Below are positions 33,801 through 47,102 of a stretch of 64,000 nucleotides of DNA, in pieces. The position numbers were made by a program, and so were the translations under genes. Numbering within the stretch: the stretch's first letter is position 1; each line of letters starts with the position of its first letter. Location of the stretch: assembly GCA_964030475.1 (NCBI GenBank), contig CAXIPT010000001.1, positions 19,622,090-19,686,089 on the forward strand, in the 5' to 3' direction. Source of the stretch: Tethya wilhelma. Its lineage: Eukaryota; Porifera; Demospongiae; Tethyida; Tethyidae. A model generated the notes under the pieces. The model saw only the letters and a program-made list of their open reading frames with translations. It had not been told where the DNA came from and did not search any database.

Positions 33801-35585
33801 ATGGAAAACCAACAATCTTCTGGAGAGTTGCTGGCAAAAGCATGTGCTAATAATGATATATCAGGCGTCGAGTCTTTGTTAAAAAAGGGTGGAATAGGTG
33901 TGAATTATCAAGATGAACGTGGTAGGAGTCCATTGATGAAAGCCACTGCAAGTGCTCAACTTGTGAGAATCCTTTGTAAATATGGTGCTGATGTGAACCT
34001 CAAAGACAAGTGGGGACGATCAGCATTGATGATAGCAAGTCACAAGGGAGTTGAAGAAACTGTAAAAGTGTTATTAGATCATGGTGCTCAAGTGGACCTA
34101 CAGAAAAATAAGGGATGGTCAGCATTGATGGCTGCAAGTGAAAAAGGACACAAAAAAACTGTAAAAGTGCTATTAGAATTGGACTATGGTGCTCAAGTGG
34201 ACCTACAAATGAATGATGGATGGTCAGCATTGATGATTGCAAGTCAAAATGGAAATGAAGAAACTGTTAAAGTGTTATTGGACCATGGTGCTCAAGTGGA
34301 CCTACAGGACAATGATGGCTGGTCAGCATTGATGATTGCTAGTCAAAATGGACACAACGAAATTATAAAAGTTTTATTAGACCATGGGGCTCAAATGAAT
34401 TTACAGAAGAATCATGGATGGTCAGCATTGATGTCTGCTAGTAAAAATGGTCATAAAGAAACTGTGAAAGTGTTATTAGACCACGGTGCTCAAGTGGATC
34501 TACAGAAGAATAATGGATGGTCAGCATTGATGTCTGCAAGTAAAAATGGTCATAAAGAAACTGTGAAAGTGTTATTGGACCATGGTGCTCAAGTGGATCT
34601 ACAGGAGAATGATGGATGGTCAGCATTGATGCTTACAAGTGAAAATGGACATGAAGAAACTGTAAATGTGTTACTAGACAGTGGCGCTCAAGTGGACCTA
34701 CAGGAGAACAAAGGTGGATCGGCATTGATGATTGCCAGTCAAAATGGACATAAAGAAACTGTAAATGTGTTACTAGACCATGGTGCTCCAGTAGATCTAC
34801 AAATGAATAATGGATGGTCAGCATTGATGATTGCAAGTCAAAATGGATATATTGAAATTGTAAAAGTGTTATTAGACCATGGTGCTCAAGTGGACCTACA
34901 GAAGAATAACGGATGGTCAGCATTGATGTTTGCAAGTCAAAATGGACATAGAGAAATTGTAAAAGAGTTATTATTAAACCATGGTGCTCACATAAACCTG
35001 AAAGACAGTTATGGAGACTCAGCATTGGTAAGAGCCAAGAAGATGGGACATGATAACATTGTTCAACTGCTCCAAACACACACTTGTACTTGTAGAGAAG
35101 TGTCAACTCAGCATCCTGAGACACTACATGATTCTTATCTACATCAAAGAGACTCATTTGCTTCGCTGCCTGTTGAAAAACAAAATGGAAATATTATTGA
35201 TGGATTAACACAAAGTTATTTTAGATGTCAACATAATCCAGAAGCCAAATCAAATAACATGCAATTGTTGCCAAGTCGTGAAGCTCGGCTGTCCAATACT
35301 GATCTTAAGTTTGAAACAAGCTCAAAAACACTCACATTAAAACATGCCCTAAGATACACTCTCCCACTGGCCAGTGACTGGCACAACATGGGAGTACTGC
35401 TAGGAGTGGATGATGGAACATTAAAGAAGATAGACTACAACTATCGTAACTCTGCTGATGACTGTCTTCGTGAGATGTTAAGAGAGTGGTTGAACCAGGT
35501 CAACCCTCGTCCATCATGGGAGGCACTAGCTGAAGCTGTGGAACCCTTTGATCCAAGAATAGCGCAAGAGATTAGGAGACTGTAA
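33801..35585 (+). CDS. Ankyrin-repeat / death-domain protein
   Basis: A single exon of 594 codons from ATG at 33801 (MENQQSSGELLAKACANND), chosen because the ankyrin array begins just after it. The 57 codons open upstream look like 5' UTR. About 13 ankyrin repeats of 33 residues follow. Repeats 3-12 are almost identical (GWSALM.ASKNGHKETVKVLLDHGAQVDLQ type), indicating recent internal duplication. Next is a polar linker of about 100 residues, then a C-terminal death domain (LPLASDWHNMGVLLGVDDGTLKKIDYN ... REWLNQVNPRPSWEALAEAV) ending at 35585. Probably a scaffold that binds partners through the ankyrin face and recruits other death domains. Its 3' half has a pseudogene copy at 29860-30573. 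Confidence 0.88.
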   Translation: MENQQSSGELLAKACANNDISGVESLLKKGGIGVNYQDERGRSPLMKATASAQLVRILCKYGADVNLKDKWGRSALMIASHKGVEETVKVLLDHGAQVDLQKNKGWSALMAASEKGHKKTVKVLLELDYGAQVDLQMNDGWSALMIASQNGNEETVKVLLDHGAQVDLQDNDGWSALMIASQNGHNEIIKVLLDHGAQMNLQKNHGWSALMSASKNGHKETVKVLLDHGAQVDLQKNNGWSALMSASKNGHKETVKVLLDHGAQVDLQENDGWSALMLTSENGHEETVNVLLDSGAQVDLQENKGGSALMIASQNGHKETVNVLLDHGAPVDLQMNNGWSALMIASQNGYIEIVKVLLDHGAQVDLQKNNGWSALMFASQNGHREIVKELLLNHGAHINLKDSYGDSALVRAKKMGHDNIVQLLQTHTCTCREVSTQHPETLHDSYLHQRDSFASLPVEKQNGNIIDGLTQSYFRCQHNPEAKSNNMQLLPSREARLSNTDLKFETSSKTLTLKHALRYTLPLASDWHNMGVLLGVDDGTLKKIDYNYRNSADDCLREMLREWLNQVNPRPSWEALAEAVEPFDPRIAQEIRRL

Positions 35586-35884
35586 TGACACAGTCATATT
35601 GATAAACCAAAATTATATTTCTTTTATTGCCAAAACAACAACAAAAAACCATGTCAGCATGTACAATCATGTGTGTGGTCAACAAATAATAACAAAAAAT
35701 TTTTATTTATTGAAAAAAAACATTCCCCAAGAACTGTGACTTATGCTTAGAACACAACTGCATACTCAAAACATGTTACATGTAGAACATCAACAACTTG
35801 TGCAATTGATAGACAGTCAAGCTGCCATGATTGCCATTCATGCACATTATTTATAATTATGCAATACAGTCTAATAGTATATAG

Positions 35885-36292
35885 TAAAAATTTCAAAAAA
35901 AATAAGTAGTGTAGGAATGGGCAGTGCATTAAAAAGTATTGGAACAAGGCATGTCGTAATTTCGGCACATGACTACTTCATTTTTATTCTTGATCCTTCA
36001 TGCATGCATATGGATCCTCAGTATCGTAAATCCAATGATGTGCGACAATAGTACCATAGCTTACTTTTGCATTGGTTCAAACTCCTACTAATCAGTTGGC
36101 TATGCTGTGGAGTAAACTATAACAAACAGGTAACTTAAACTGGACTGCCAGCCAAGAATTGGGTATAAAAATGAAGTAGTCATGTGCCGAAATTAAGACA
36201 TGCCTTGTTCCAATACTTTTTAATGCACTGCCCATTCCTACACTACTTATTTTTTTTGAAATTTTTACTAATTGTTCATTCACTTTTTTCAA
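35885..36292. mobile_element. Foldback element with ~100-bp inverted arms
   Basis: The left arm (about 35890-35990: aaataagtagtgtaggaatg, aacaaggcatgtcgtaattt, cacatgactacttcattttta) is the inverse of the right arm (about 36165-36270) with very few mismatches. The ~170-bp centre is unique. A degraded relative lies at 1137-1312. It has no coding capacity. Confidence 0.85.
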
Positions 36293-37331
36293 CACTACAC
36301 TGTGGAGACTATTAGACTGGTTAGTCCCTACAAAAAGCTCAAGTAGAGGCTACACACACTACTTTATGCTTAGTCTCGTCCCCAGACCCCGCCCCTTCTC
36401 CAAGGAGAAAGAGGGTCTGGAGAATGGGTGGAGTCTGGGAACGAGACTAAAAAGATACCAGACCCTCTTTCTCCAGAGGAGGTTGGACATGCGTAATAAT
36501 TACGTCATAGTAGCGAGTTTAATTAGCATTCCTGGATAACTGTCCTTGCTCATTTCTGCCATCACACCGAATGAAGCAGCTTACTATGGCTGGTTTTTGA
36601 TTGTTCGAGCAACAAAGATGTAGGATACAAGTCAAGAAGTCAAGAGCACAACTTTTTGCTAATTATGTTCACGTTCTAATCAGAATATCTGAGAATTTTG
36701 CAGGGGCTCAGCGGGGCTTGGCTGCTGTCTAACCTTTGCTGTCCAAGGTCTATCCAGAGCAGCAGCTTTGTTGATGTGCAAAGCTGCAGAAAGCCCTGAA
36801 CACGATGAAACTGTATAACATCAATGGTTTTGCAATGTTTTTTCCACTTTTTTTTTAATTTGCAAGTAGAACATCGTCAAGGATGAGCGTATTTTCCTCA
36901 GGCTGCTTTATTTCATCCCGACCACTTCCATTTCACTATTTACAAATGACCGAGAGCAGTCGATGTACATGCAAATTAGTTTCGCACGTGATGCGTGTCC
37001 AACCTCCTCTGCTCTTTCTCCTTGGAGAATGGGTGGAGTCTGGGAACGAGACTACTTTATGCTGGAAGAGGTTAATGCGCATGCGCATAATAATACCACG
37101 TGGATAATGACCTTTGAACTTTACCTACAAAGATGGCTGCATTGTAGTACATGAATTTATATACTAAGTTTCAAAGCTTTCTAGTTTTTGTTTAGGCCTG
37201 TTTATGATGAAAACGAGTATCAAGGAATGTAGTACCTATGGAAAGAACTCACTTTGTGCTGTCAAAGTTGGCTCAACACATTCTGGTTCTGTGGAAATCC
37301 TTTTCAAGTAAGTCAGTTAGGAAGTACGTAC
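36293..37331. other. Gene-free stretch with hairpin repeats
   Basis: 36372-36448 is a hairpin with 23-bp arms (agtctcgtccccagaccccg / gagtctgggaacgagact). A half copy lies at 37020-37052 (gaatgggtggagtctggga). No coding region is supported. Confidence 0.55.
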
Positions 37332-38629
37332 GGTACGTTATAAAACACGGACCGGACCGGACGGATCCGGACCAACGGACTAGTTTAGCGGACTGGGTCC
37401 GCGTATAAAATACGGACCGTCAACCATAGTATAAATCACGGACCAAGCTACGTACGGACTCGACCATTATGGACCTGGCAAATGGAGAGCCTGGTTAGAG
37501 TTAAATTTCAGACCCAGCTATATAATCTGTTGCAGCTCAGTGGAAGAATATACTGTAATATTGTAGAGCTTTATAGTGGCATTGAAAACAATAACAAAAA
37601 TTATTATTGGACAACTAAAAATTAGAGTAATAATAATTATTAAAATTTATGTGACAGCATATTAATTTTAAAATGGTGAAGTAAAAAGATGAGGAAAAAA
37701 ATCAACATTTCCACTCTACAGTCGAATCATTCAGTGCATTCTTGGGCACGGTAACACACGAAACATGGTACCAATTGTTGCACTGACTGGCCCAGTTCTG
37801 GCATTCGGCAGGTACAAAAGACTTCTATATAGTCAGTTGACTTCACATTCTTCTTTGGTCTTCTTGATTTCAATGTAGGAAACATTGTCATTTTGCCATC
37901 TGACAAGCAATCAAACAAATGCTTCCTCATTCTCTTCTGATCAAATAGGTATGAGCTAGGATGAATTCCACTTGCCAGACATGTGGCAAAAGCAATTGCG
38001 AAGAGCCCACAATCACAGCTCCCAGACTGTACTTGTATATCCACCATCTTGACATTTATCTGCTTCTCCTGGCAACACAAAAGGGATGCAATTTGCCATG
38101 ATTCTTCATGTGTGAACCAATTGACTGGTACATGCTGTCATAGACAGAAACTATAGCTATTATAGGTACATACACTGGCCATGACATATGGCTAGGCCTC
38201 TACTATCTGTGATCATAGTCACTTACTTCTTTTAGTAGGATCTTCAGCTTTGATGCAGCCTGTATACTTCTCCTGCTTTTGGCTTCACGGGTGGATGATA
38301 CTTGCTGCTTCTGCAATAGAAAGTGGTGATAGTCATCCAGTTAGCACTGGTTTTGAAAGTAGCTCCATCCAACTGCACTAAAACAAAGTCTCACCTGTGA
38401 AATCTTCGCTTTTTATCTTGACATGACTCGCCGTCACTCTGACTCGCCACGTCTTCATTGATGATCAAAGCTAGGAGGTTAAAGGACAGTCCGTAGATGA
38501 GTCCGTTTTTAGTCCCGTATTTAGTCCGTATTTTATACTCTGGAGTACAAATTACGGACCGGACTGACTCCGTAATACTTTTTATATGTAGTCCGTTGGT
38601 CCGGTCCGGTCCGTGTTTTATAACGTACC
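37332..38629 (-). mobile_element. 1.3-kb TIR transposon remnant with Ulp1-like protease exon
   Basis: Ends ggtacgttataaaacacgg and ccgtgttttataacgtacc are exact inverted repeats, with similarity continuing inward (accggaccggac, ggaccaacggac; left end 37332, right end 38629). A 9-bp direct repeat agtacgtac flanks it (37323-37331 and 38630-38638), a target-site duplication. Inside are minus-strand exons of a C48-type protease with a Cys-rich tail. 9-bp duplications and Ulp1 genes are both known from Mutator-like elements. No transposase is visible, so it is probably non-autonomous. Confidence 0.8.
37727..38340 (-). CDS. Ulp1/SENP-like (C48) cysteine protease fragment with PHD-like tail
   Basis: Exon about 37727-38140 reads NWFTHEESWQIASLL ... 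VDIQVQSGSCDCGLFAIAFA ... FDQKRMRKHLFDCL, then a Cys-rich end (EVFCTCRMPE ... VPCFVCYRAQEC). Q-x-G-x-x-DCGLFAIAFA is the C-terminal part of the Ulp1 catalytic domain with the nucleophile Cys. The Cys spacing suggests a truncated PHD finger. A second exon (about 38230-38312) gives TREAKSRRSIQAASKLKILL. The catalytic His/Asp half is not seen. It lies wholly inside the TIR element and is best read as transposon cargo. Confidence 0.65.
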
Positions 38630-38949
38630 AGTACGTACGTAAGTAAGTTAGATGAACAAAAATGGCACTATGGTGGCTTCCCACTAGCGCTCTCCACGAG
38701 AGCTGTGGAAAGCTTTTGTGAGTTTTAGGCCTTGCATGCAGTTGGTAATCTGTCAGTAAGAGCCTCTGAGCAAATTTGAAGGTTTCATTTTGTTTGACTA
38801 GATAAATTTTTTATAGTGACCAACATTTTGTATTGTGTCTATGGGACATTCGGCCCATTCCTACTATACGTACTACCGTACGTATGATAATTTGAACAAG
38901 CTAGATAGACGATGGCTTTATCATTAATTATAAAATAGATCCAAATGTA

Positions 38950-40104
<1,155 letters not shown>

Positions 40105-40134
40105 CTACGTCTATGCATGCATGTTCAAATGATA

Positions 40135-41085
40135 NNNNNNNNNNNNNNNNNNNNNNNNNNNNNNNNNNNNNNNNNNNNNNNNNNNNNNNNNNNNNNNNNN
40201 NNNNNNNNNNNNNNNNNNNNNNNNNNNNNNNNNNNNNNNNNNNNNNNNNNNNNNNNNNNNNNNNNNNNNNNNNNNNNNNNNNNNNNNNNNNNNNNNNNNN
40301 NNNNNNNNNNNNNNNNNNNNNNNNNNNNNNNNNNNNNNNNNNNNNNNNNNNNNNNNNNNNNNNNNNNNNNNNNNNNNNNNNNNNNNNNNNNNNNNNNNNN
40401 NNNNNNNNNNNNNNNNNNNNNNNNNNNNNNNNNNNNNNNNNNNNNNNNNNNNNNNNNNNNNNNNNNNNNNNNNNNNNNNNNNNNNNNNNNNNNNNNNNNN
40501 NNNNNNNNNNNNNNNNNNNNNNNNNNNNNNNNNNNNNNNNNNNNNNNNNNNNNNNNNNNNNNNNNNNNNNNNNNNNNNNNNNNNNNNNNNNNNNNNNNNN
40601 NNNNNNNNNNNNNNNNNNNNNNNNNNNNNNNNNNNNNNNNNNNNNNNNNNNNNNNNNNNNNNNNNNNNNNNNNNNNNNNNNNNNNNNNNNNNNNNNNNNN
40701 NNNNNNNNNNNNNNNNNNNNNNNNNNNNNNNNNNNNNNNNNNNNNNNNNNNNNNNNNNNNNNNNNNNNNNNNNNNNNNNNNNNNNNNNNNNNNNNNNNNN
40801 NNNNNNNNNNNNNNNNNNNNNNNNNNNNNNNNNNNNNNNNNNNNNNNNNNNNNNNNNNNNNNNNNNNNNNNNNNNNNNNNNNNNNNNNNNNNNNNNNNNN
40901 NNNNNNNNNNNNNNNNNNNNNNNNNNNNNNNNNNNNNNNNNNNNNNNNNNNNNNNNNNNNNNNNNNNNNNNNNNNNNNNNNNNNNNNNNNNNNNNNNNNN
41001 NNNNNNNNNNNNNNNNNNNNNNNNNNNNNNNNNNNNNNNNNNNNNNNNNNNNNNNNNNNNNNNNNNNNNNNNNNNNNNNNNNNNN
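40135..41085. other. Assembly gap (Ns)
   Basis: A run of N of about 951 positions. It abuts the minisatellite at 41086, which probably caused it. Confidence 1.
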
Positions 41086-41675
41086 TGGAGAACCCAAGAA
41101 CCTTTTCCCATCAAAACTATTGGAGAACCCAAGAACCTTTTCCCATCAAAACTATTGGAGAACCCAAGAACCTTTTCCCATTAAAACTATTCGAGAATCC
41201 AAAAATCCTTTCCCATCAAAACTATTGGAGAACCTAAGAACCTTTTCTCATCAAAAATATTGGGGATCCAAAGACTGAACCTTTTTTCATTGAAACTATT
41301 GGAGAACCCAAGAACCTTTTCCCATCAAAACTATTCGGAACCCAAGAACCTTTTCCCATCAAAACTATTCGGAACCCAAGAACCTTTTCCCATCAAAACT
41401 ATTGGAGAACCCGAGAACCTTTCCCACTAAAACTAGTGGAGAACCCGAGAACCTTTCCCACTAAAACTAGTGGAGAACCCAAGAACCATTTCCCATCAAA
41501 ACTATATTGGAGAACCCAAGATCCTTTTCTCATCAAAAATATTGGGGATCCAAGAACCTTTTCCCATCAAAACTATTAAAGAACCCAAGAACCTTTTCTC
41601 ATCAAAAATATTGGGGATCCAAAGAACCTTTTTCCATTGAAACTATTGGAGAACCCAAGAACCTTTTCCCATCNG
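41086..41675. repeat. 35-bp minisatellite bordering the gap
   Basis: About 17 copies of a unit like tggagaacccaagaacctttt followed by cccatcaaaactat, with variants (ctcatcaaaaatattgggga; 31-bp shortened units; one N). The array probably continues into the gap. Open frames over it are repeat artefacts. Confidence 0.9.
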
Positions 41676-41836
41676 TACAGAAAGTTCGGTGAACCTACGG
41701 GGGGTACTCCACTTGTAGCATTAAATTATGTATAATTATGTACTCTACGGACGCATAAGTGCCTTGTATATACCCAGGCCTCTCCCTATCAAACTTGAAA
41801 GCCAACATGTAGCAAACATACCCTACATATACGTAC

Positions 41837-44790
41837 CTGTCAGTGCTAAATTGATACCATCCTCACAATTTGTTGAAAGTGAAACAAAGTCACTCTGAAC
41901 GGCATTCACACTTATGGCCACTCTCACGTACAGCTTGGCAGGGTTAGCAGAGTAAACAAAGTCTACGGCATGGAGCTCAATGTACCCAGTCCCATTATTT
42001 GGAAAGAAATTAGTAGCGGTAGTACACGAAAAGCAATGATCGTACTGGACATAAGTCTCAGATAGGTCGACATAAGTTTCAAGATAATAAGAAACGTTCT
42101 TAGAGTAGAAGGGACCGACAAGATTCGCAGGAGGAGAGAACCAGATTCGATATGTAAACGGTGGGGAGTTGAGCTTCTCATACCAAATTTCCGTGGGTGG
42201 GAGTGGTTTGTCTACAAGGGGTGGAGCAATGTCATGCATGGGTGATTTTAGTGATAGTGACAAATATGGAGCTAAAAATATCAATTTTGTATCAAATAAT
42301 AGCTTGGAGAGAACAGGCCAAGAGTATATAAACTGTACTATACTAATATGGACAGGTCACAAAACGTCCTACAAAGTATCCTGGGAGGATGGGTCAGAAT
42401 CAATCGAAACTTGTCCTACAAGAATTAGGATAATATTATTTTCTGTATGACACACACAAACAACTTACTTGTCACAATCTGTAAGCTGGCAGACACACTG
42501 TCATAGTTCAACAAACCATCAATATCACCATTGCGAACAAAACACTGCACACTTCCAGTAATACTCTCTGCTGCTGTCCCAGAAAGATGGAGGACATTCC
42601 CCTCACTGCGATAGCTAAGATTGTGACTCGTAAATCCCTCCCCTGTGACTCTAATGCCTCGATAAAACCACTCGTACTCCATCCCATGGGTCATGTGACT
42701 TGGAGTAGTGTTACAGGTCATCGTCATGGAAATGGGAGCTGTGGTGGCATTGAGGCGGAGTCGGCCGTCAGTGATGGTGTAGCCTGATGCTGTGATAGTG
42801 GCATTGGTGGGCGGGGCTAGATGGGATAGAAATAGGATTATTTAATTATACACCAGTATGATACCGTTTAGTGGGAATTTTTCGTGGGGGAAAATTTTTG
42901 CGTTTTCGTCTTGAATAGAAATTCGTGGGGAAAATTTTCGTGGATTGTATCTCAACATTACGTGACCTCGTACCTTACAAAATTTCGTGGGGGAAAATTT
43001 TCGCAGAAAGCTGCCAAAGCTTGAAATTCACAAAAATTTTCCCCACGAAAATTTCCCGCTATACGGTATGCATGGAAAAGTAACCTTGATCCCAGGCCTC
43101 TCCCTTAGCTTTTTAGCCTCGTTCCCAGGCTCCCCTTTGACTTTTTACTCACGCCCTTCCATTTCATTTCTGGAGAGGGAACCTGGGAAGGCTTTAGCTT
43201 TTTTGAAAAAAAAAAAAAACATCTGAAAGGGAGAGGGGGAGCCTGGGAATGAGGCTAGGAAAAAGGATTGGTATGGTGTAACTGTACATATATTATTTAT
43301 CCAGTCTATACATACCCAGTACAGTCAGGAGGATGGTCTCATTTTCCCCTGCGGGGGTCACACAGCTATACCCCCCAGCATCCTCTAGAGAGACGTTCTG
43401 AATATAGAGTACTCCATTGACCACACCCTGCTCTGAAACTATGACATCATCCTTGTACCACTTGACCATTGGTGATGATGGTGAGTCACGACCAGTGTTG
43501 ATGATGCAATAGAGTGTCACATTGCTACCGGCAACCACTGATTGGTCACGTGAAACAGCATTGAATTTTGAACCTAAAGAAAAAGATTTTGGAAACCTGT
43601 TAAAAAAATTATACTTATATCACTGAGTATGCATGTAAGGTCAGATTTTTTTCCAATGCCAATACCTATACTTATCGGTAAAATCAAAGGTGCTAAGTCA
43701 TGTGATTTCGAAGAACCAAGGAAGATATATTCTACAGATTGACCATTTCACAGGAAATCACATGCAAAGAGACAACAATGCATATGGAACAAAATACGTG
43801 CCAAGTCATTGTGGAATATTCATACAAGGACTCCATTGTATTGTATATACATGTATGCCTCTAAACTTCAGATATGGTATTCACAGAGTCATTCTTTACT
43901 CCCAGTTGAGGCAATTTACCAAGAACCTAGTAGTTGGGGGACCGTGACACACCTTATGGAATGGCCATTGTAGCGCTGGTGAATGTAGTTTACTCCATCA
44001 ATGAATAGTATTAAGGATAAACAATAACTATTGCAAGTTCATGCCTGATGAATATGCAAATCCTGCATGATCGTGCACGGTTCAGGAAGGACCATTAAAC
44101 ACATCAAGCATAACTTGAAAATAGCTTAATCGGAATTACCCCAAACATGAAATCTTTAGACAGCAAGTACACAAGAACACATACTCATGTTAACCTTGTT
44201 CTCAGGTGCTACCTTTTAGGCTTCTCAGCTAGATAGTGAGCAATACTTTTGCAAAAAAAAATAACAAAAAAAAAGGAAAAGGGAGAAAGTGGCTTGGGAT
44301 GAGGCTAATGCTTGTGCAGATGTGACAAGTAAAATATACAAGAAAAAAATTACACAACTTTTTAAAAACTTGAAAATCTCACCATTTTCTTGGTCCTCCT
44401 CGTCTGCTAAGCTTATCATAAAATCTCTTCGTATCTCTCTCTCATAATACTCAAACCCATCCAACAGGCAGCTGTAGTTAGCCTCATCGAGACCTCCTTC
44501 CCCTCCGAGGGCAGAGAGAGAGAAGTTGTGAAGGAGGAGAGAGTAGCTATGAGGAAGAAGAGTGTGGTTTTCGTTGCTGACATTCAGTGGGATGTCATTT
44601 TTCAGCCAGGTGATTGATGGTCTTGAGGGGTCAGTGATGTTGGGGGTACATTCAAGAACAGTGCTGCCACCTGGGGGGAGTTTGAGTTCTAGAGGTTGGT
44701 CGAAGTTGGTTGGTTTTGCGTTTGTTGTGCGGACAGTGTCTAGCCATCCATTGTATGCTGTTTGTGTGTGTATGTGTGTGTGTGTGTGTT

Positions 44791-44834
<44 letters not shown>

Positions 44835-46800
44835 GAAAGTTTCATCGATAATAGCTATACTAAAGCAGCCAAGCTGCCTATCTGTAAACAACATCTTTTA
44901 GCTGGTAAACAATTCTAGTAAACATGGGCTTGATGATTAATTCATTTTTGTAAATAACTTGAAAACAACTCCATTGCTTATGCATGCATACATGTGTGCA
45001 ATGACCTTTCTAAGTTGTAGGCATGTGTTCACAAAAACTGCACCATCTTCATCAGTGCAGCTGGACTACACCAATAGACATCAGGGAGATTTTTATTACT
45101 CCTACAAGTCCACCTGGCTAGCATTTTAACAAGAACTCACTACTGATGTAGCTGAACTGTTTTTTCTCAGCTACTGCCTGTCATGTTGTCACCACATGAC
45201 TTGATGTGGAGTATATAGGAGAAATTAAGGTACTCTCCATAGCAACCACCATCTCAGTAATGTGGTCTTCACAAAAGAGCACCTTCTACTACACCCTTCA
45301 GGGTAACTACTACTACAGTCATGAGAACTAAGCCACATCAGCCCACAAAGTTTGAAGCCAGCTAAACTCTGGAGGTCAACAGGGAAAAACCAGTTATGTA
45401 AGGGACCATGCTTTACTTTAGTGATGTACTGGCCATAACATTAATAATTTTTGACAATGAAATAAATATTGCAGAGGTTTGATACGGTCCAAATTGCCAA
45501 GAGACTAATGATTATCATACCCAATTGTATACTTCAGAACAATGGATTGAATGGGATTACCAAATTCAGTGGACATTTTACACAGAAAATCTCAGGAGTG
45601 AGGTGAAACTCATTGTTTTAAGCCACAGAAAAGGGAGTACTCAGTAAAAGAGATTACTCCAAAACAGCAACAAATTTGGGGTAAACTAGCATGTTATTTT
45701 CTTAAGAACAATGCCATCTTTGTAAGATTCTTTGTAAGGACAAGCAAGTAGCAACAAGCACATTGTTGGTAGTAGATACCAAGAAATTTACTCACACACA
45801 AGACAATGATGTACAAACAAGTATTATATTTTTTACCCTTGATGCAAATGCAGATAACAATATGATGGTCCATGCCAACAAACAGCACAAAAAATTGAAG
45901 AATTGCATGCAAAAAAATCCTTCCATTGCCAACACATGTATAAGCACATCTAGTGATAGTACTCAGACATCTCAGAAAATACGCAAAACTGAACATGTAT
46001 TGGCATAAGCCTGAAATTATCTATCAAACTTACTCGGTACTCTCACTGTTGCAGCTCTGCTGACCACGTTGTAACGTTCTTCCCCCTCTCTCCCCCTCCT
46101 CACTCGGCAACGGAACTCGCCCTCTGTCCCATTGGACACCATCAACCTCGACGAGAATGGACTATTCTGAATCTCGTAGACTCCTTCGCGGCTACCACTG
46201 ATGGTGGCACCGTTGTGTTCCCACGAAAAGTCAAGATTACTGTTTTGATGTGAGAGAGCACAGTCGAGGGAGATGGGAGATGTGGCTGGAAGCAGGTAGA
46301 GAGTGCTCGAGGGTTCGGTTGTGAATTTGAGCAAGGAGGGTGGAGGGGGAGGCTGAGCAGGAGTGGAGCAGATGTCGGCAGTTGGTAGATCATCCCTCGA
46401 TGGACAGTCAGCTTTATTACATTCTGCATGGAATTGTGTGCGCATGGATATATGTATGAATAGTAGGGAGATTAAGGGTATAGGACTTAATAAATGTACA
46501 TCTGCACATGTACACAGTACAGCTAGTATACAGCATGCAGGCAGCTACCACATGGTAGCAATAGACCACAAAGCCAACACGTGGTCACTGCTACACCTGT
46601 CAAACAGTACAACAACCATGAAAACAGACTGCACAGATCTAGATCTCACATGCAAAGCACTCACCAGGATTGTCACAAGATCGGTTTGCAGCCAAGGGAA
46701 GTGAACAAACGCCCACGATAAAGAAAAGGCGGACCACATACACGAGCAGCTGCTGCTGATGCCTGGACGACGATAATCGAAGCTTCTGCGATTCACTCAT
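41837..46800 (-). CDS. Ig-superfamily cell-surface protein with FN3-like domain (3' end not seen)
   Basis: The signal-peptide exon (46665-46800) starts MSESQKLRLSSSRHQQQ with a hydrophobic core VYVVRLFFIVGVCSLPL. Exon 46034-46423 is Ig-like (ISLDCALSHQNSNLDFSWEHNG ... GEFRCRV). About 44390-44765 is Ig (STVLECTPNITD...ITWLKND...NYSCLL). About 43310-43575 is a clear Ig (VTLYCIINTGRD...VKWYKDD...DAGGYSCVTPAG). About 42467-42815 is Ig-like (MTMTCNTTPSH..YEWFYRG..SVQCFV). About 41837-42215 is FN3-like (PPTEIWYEKLNSPPFTYRIWF...). Each domain is one or two exons, with many N-glycosylation sites. No membrane helix is seen; the last exon ends at a donor, so the gene continues leftward toward the minisatellite and gap. 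Likely an adhesion or receptor protein; I cannot name an orthologue. Confidence 0.8.
42860..43069. repeat. MITE, CCGTATAGCGGGAAATTT family
   Basis: Left end taccgtttagtgggaattttt (two changes from consensus), right end aaatttcccgctatacggta. The inner cgtgggggaaaattt blocks match the copy at 20438. Confidence 0.88.
43114..43257. repeat. Foldback repeat, TAGCCTCGTTCCCAGGCTC family
   Basis: tagcctcgttcccaggctcccc pairs with ggggagcctgggaatgaggcta around a purine-rich centre with a poly-A run. A degenerate relative lies at about 44190-44310. Confidence 0.75.
44764..44833. repeat. (GT)n microsatellite in the Ig gene intron
   Basis: About 35 GT units with a few interruptions. Confidence 0.95.
44850..46020. 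other. Long intron of the Ig gene, no feature identified
   Basis: No coding frame with domain similarity and no clear inverted repeat was seen between the second and third Ig exons. Confidence 0.5.
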
Positions 46801-47102
46801 TCTTCTCACGTTCACAAGAAAGTACGTACACGCTTTCAAGTTTGCATCAGAACCACTCTTATAATTTAGCTACACTAGCAGAAACTTGCTAGCTACAGTT
46901 CTAAATGCATATTAAACTATGCCAAATTCCCATAGGGACTTTTCTTGGACACGTACACATCACGTCATCGTTTACATAAAAGAAGGGGAGGGGCTGGAAT
47001 TGCGCATGCGCAGTTGTGCAACATAGCCACGTGGGTATGTGTGGTTTTCATTGACAATGAACAAACAATGTCTGTAGAGATAAGCAATGATTTGTAATAA
47101 TT

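Noticed and set aside
34000..35157. Minus-strand frames over the ankyrin/death gene
   Set aside because: Shadows of the highly repetitive ankyrin coding strand.
41086..41692. Repetitive protein coding frame (ENPRTFSHQ type) over the minisatellite
   Set aside because: The unit length is 35 bp with 31-bp variants, so frame is not preserved, and there is no start or splice support.
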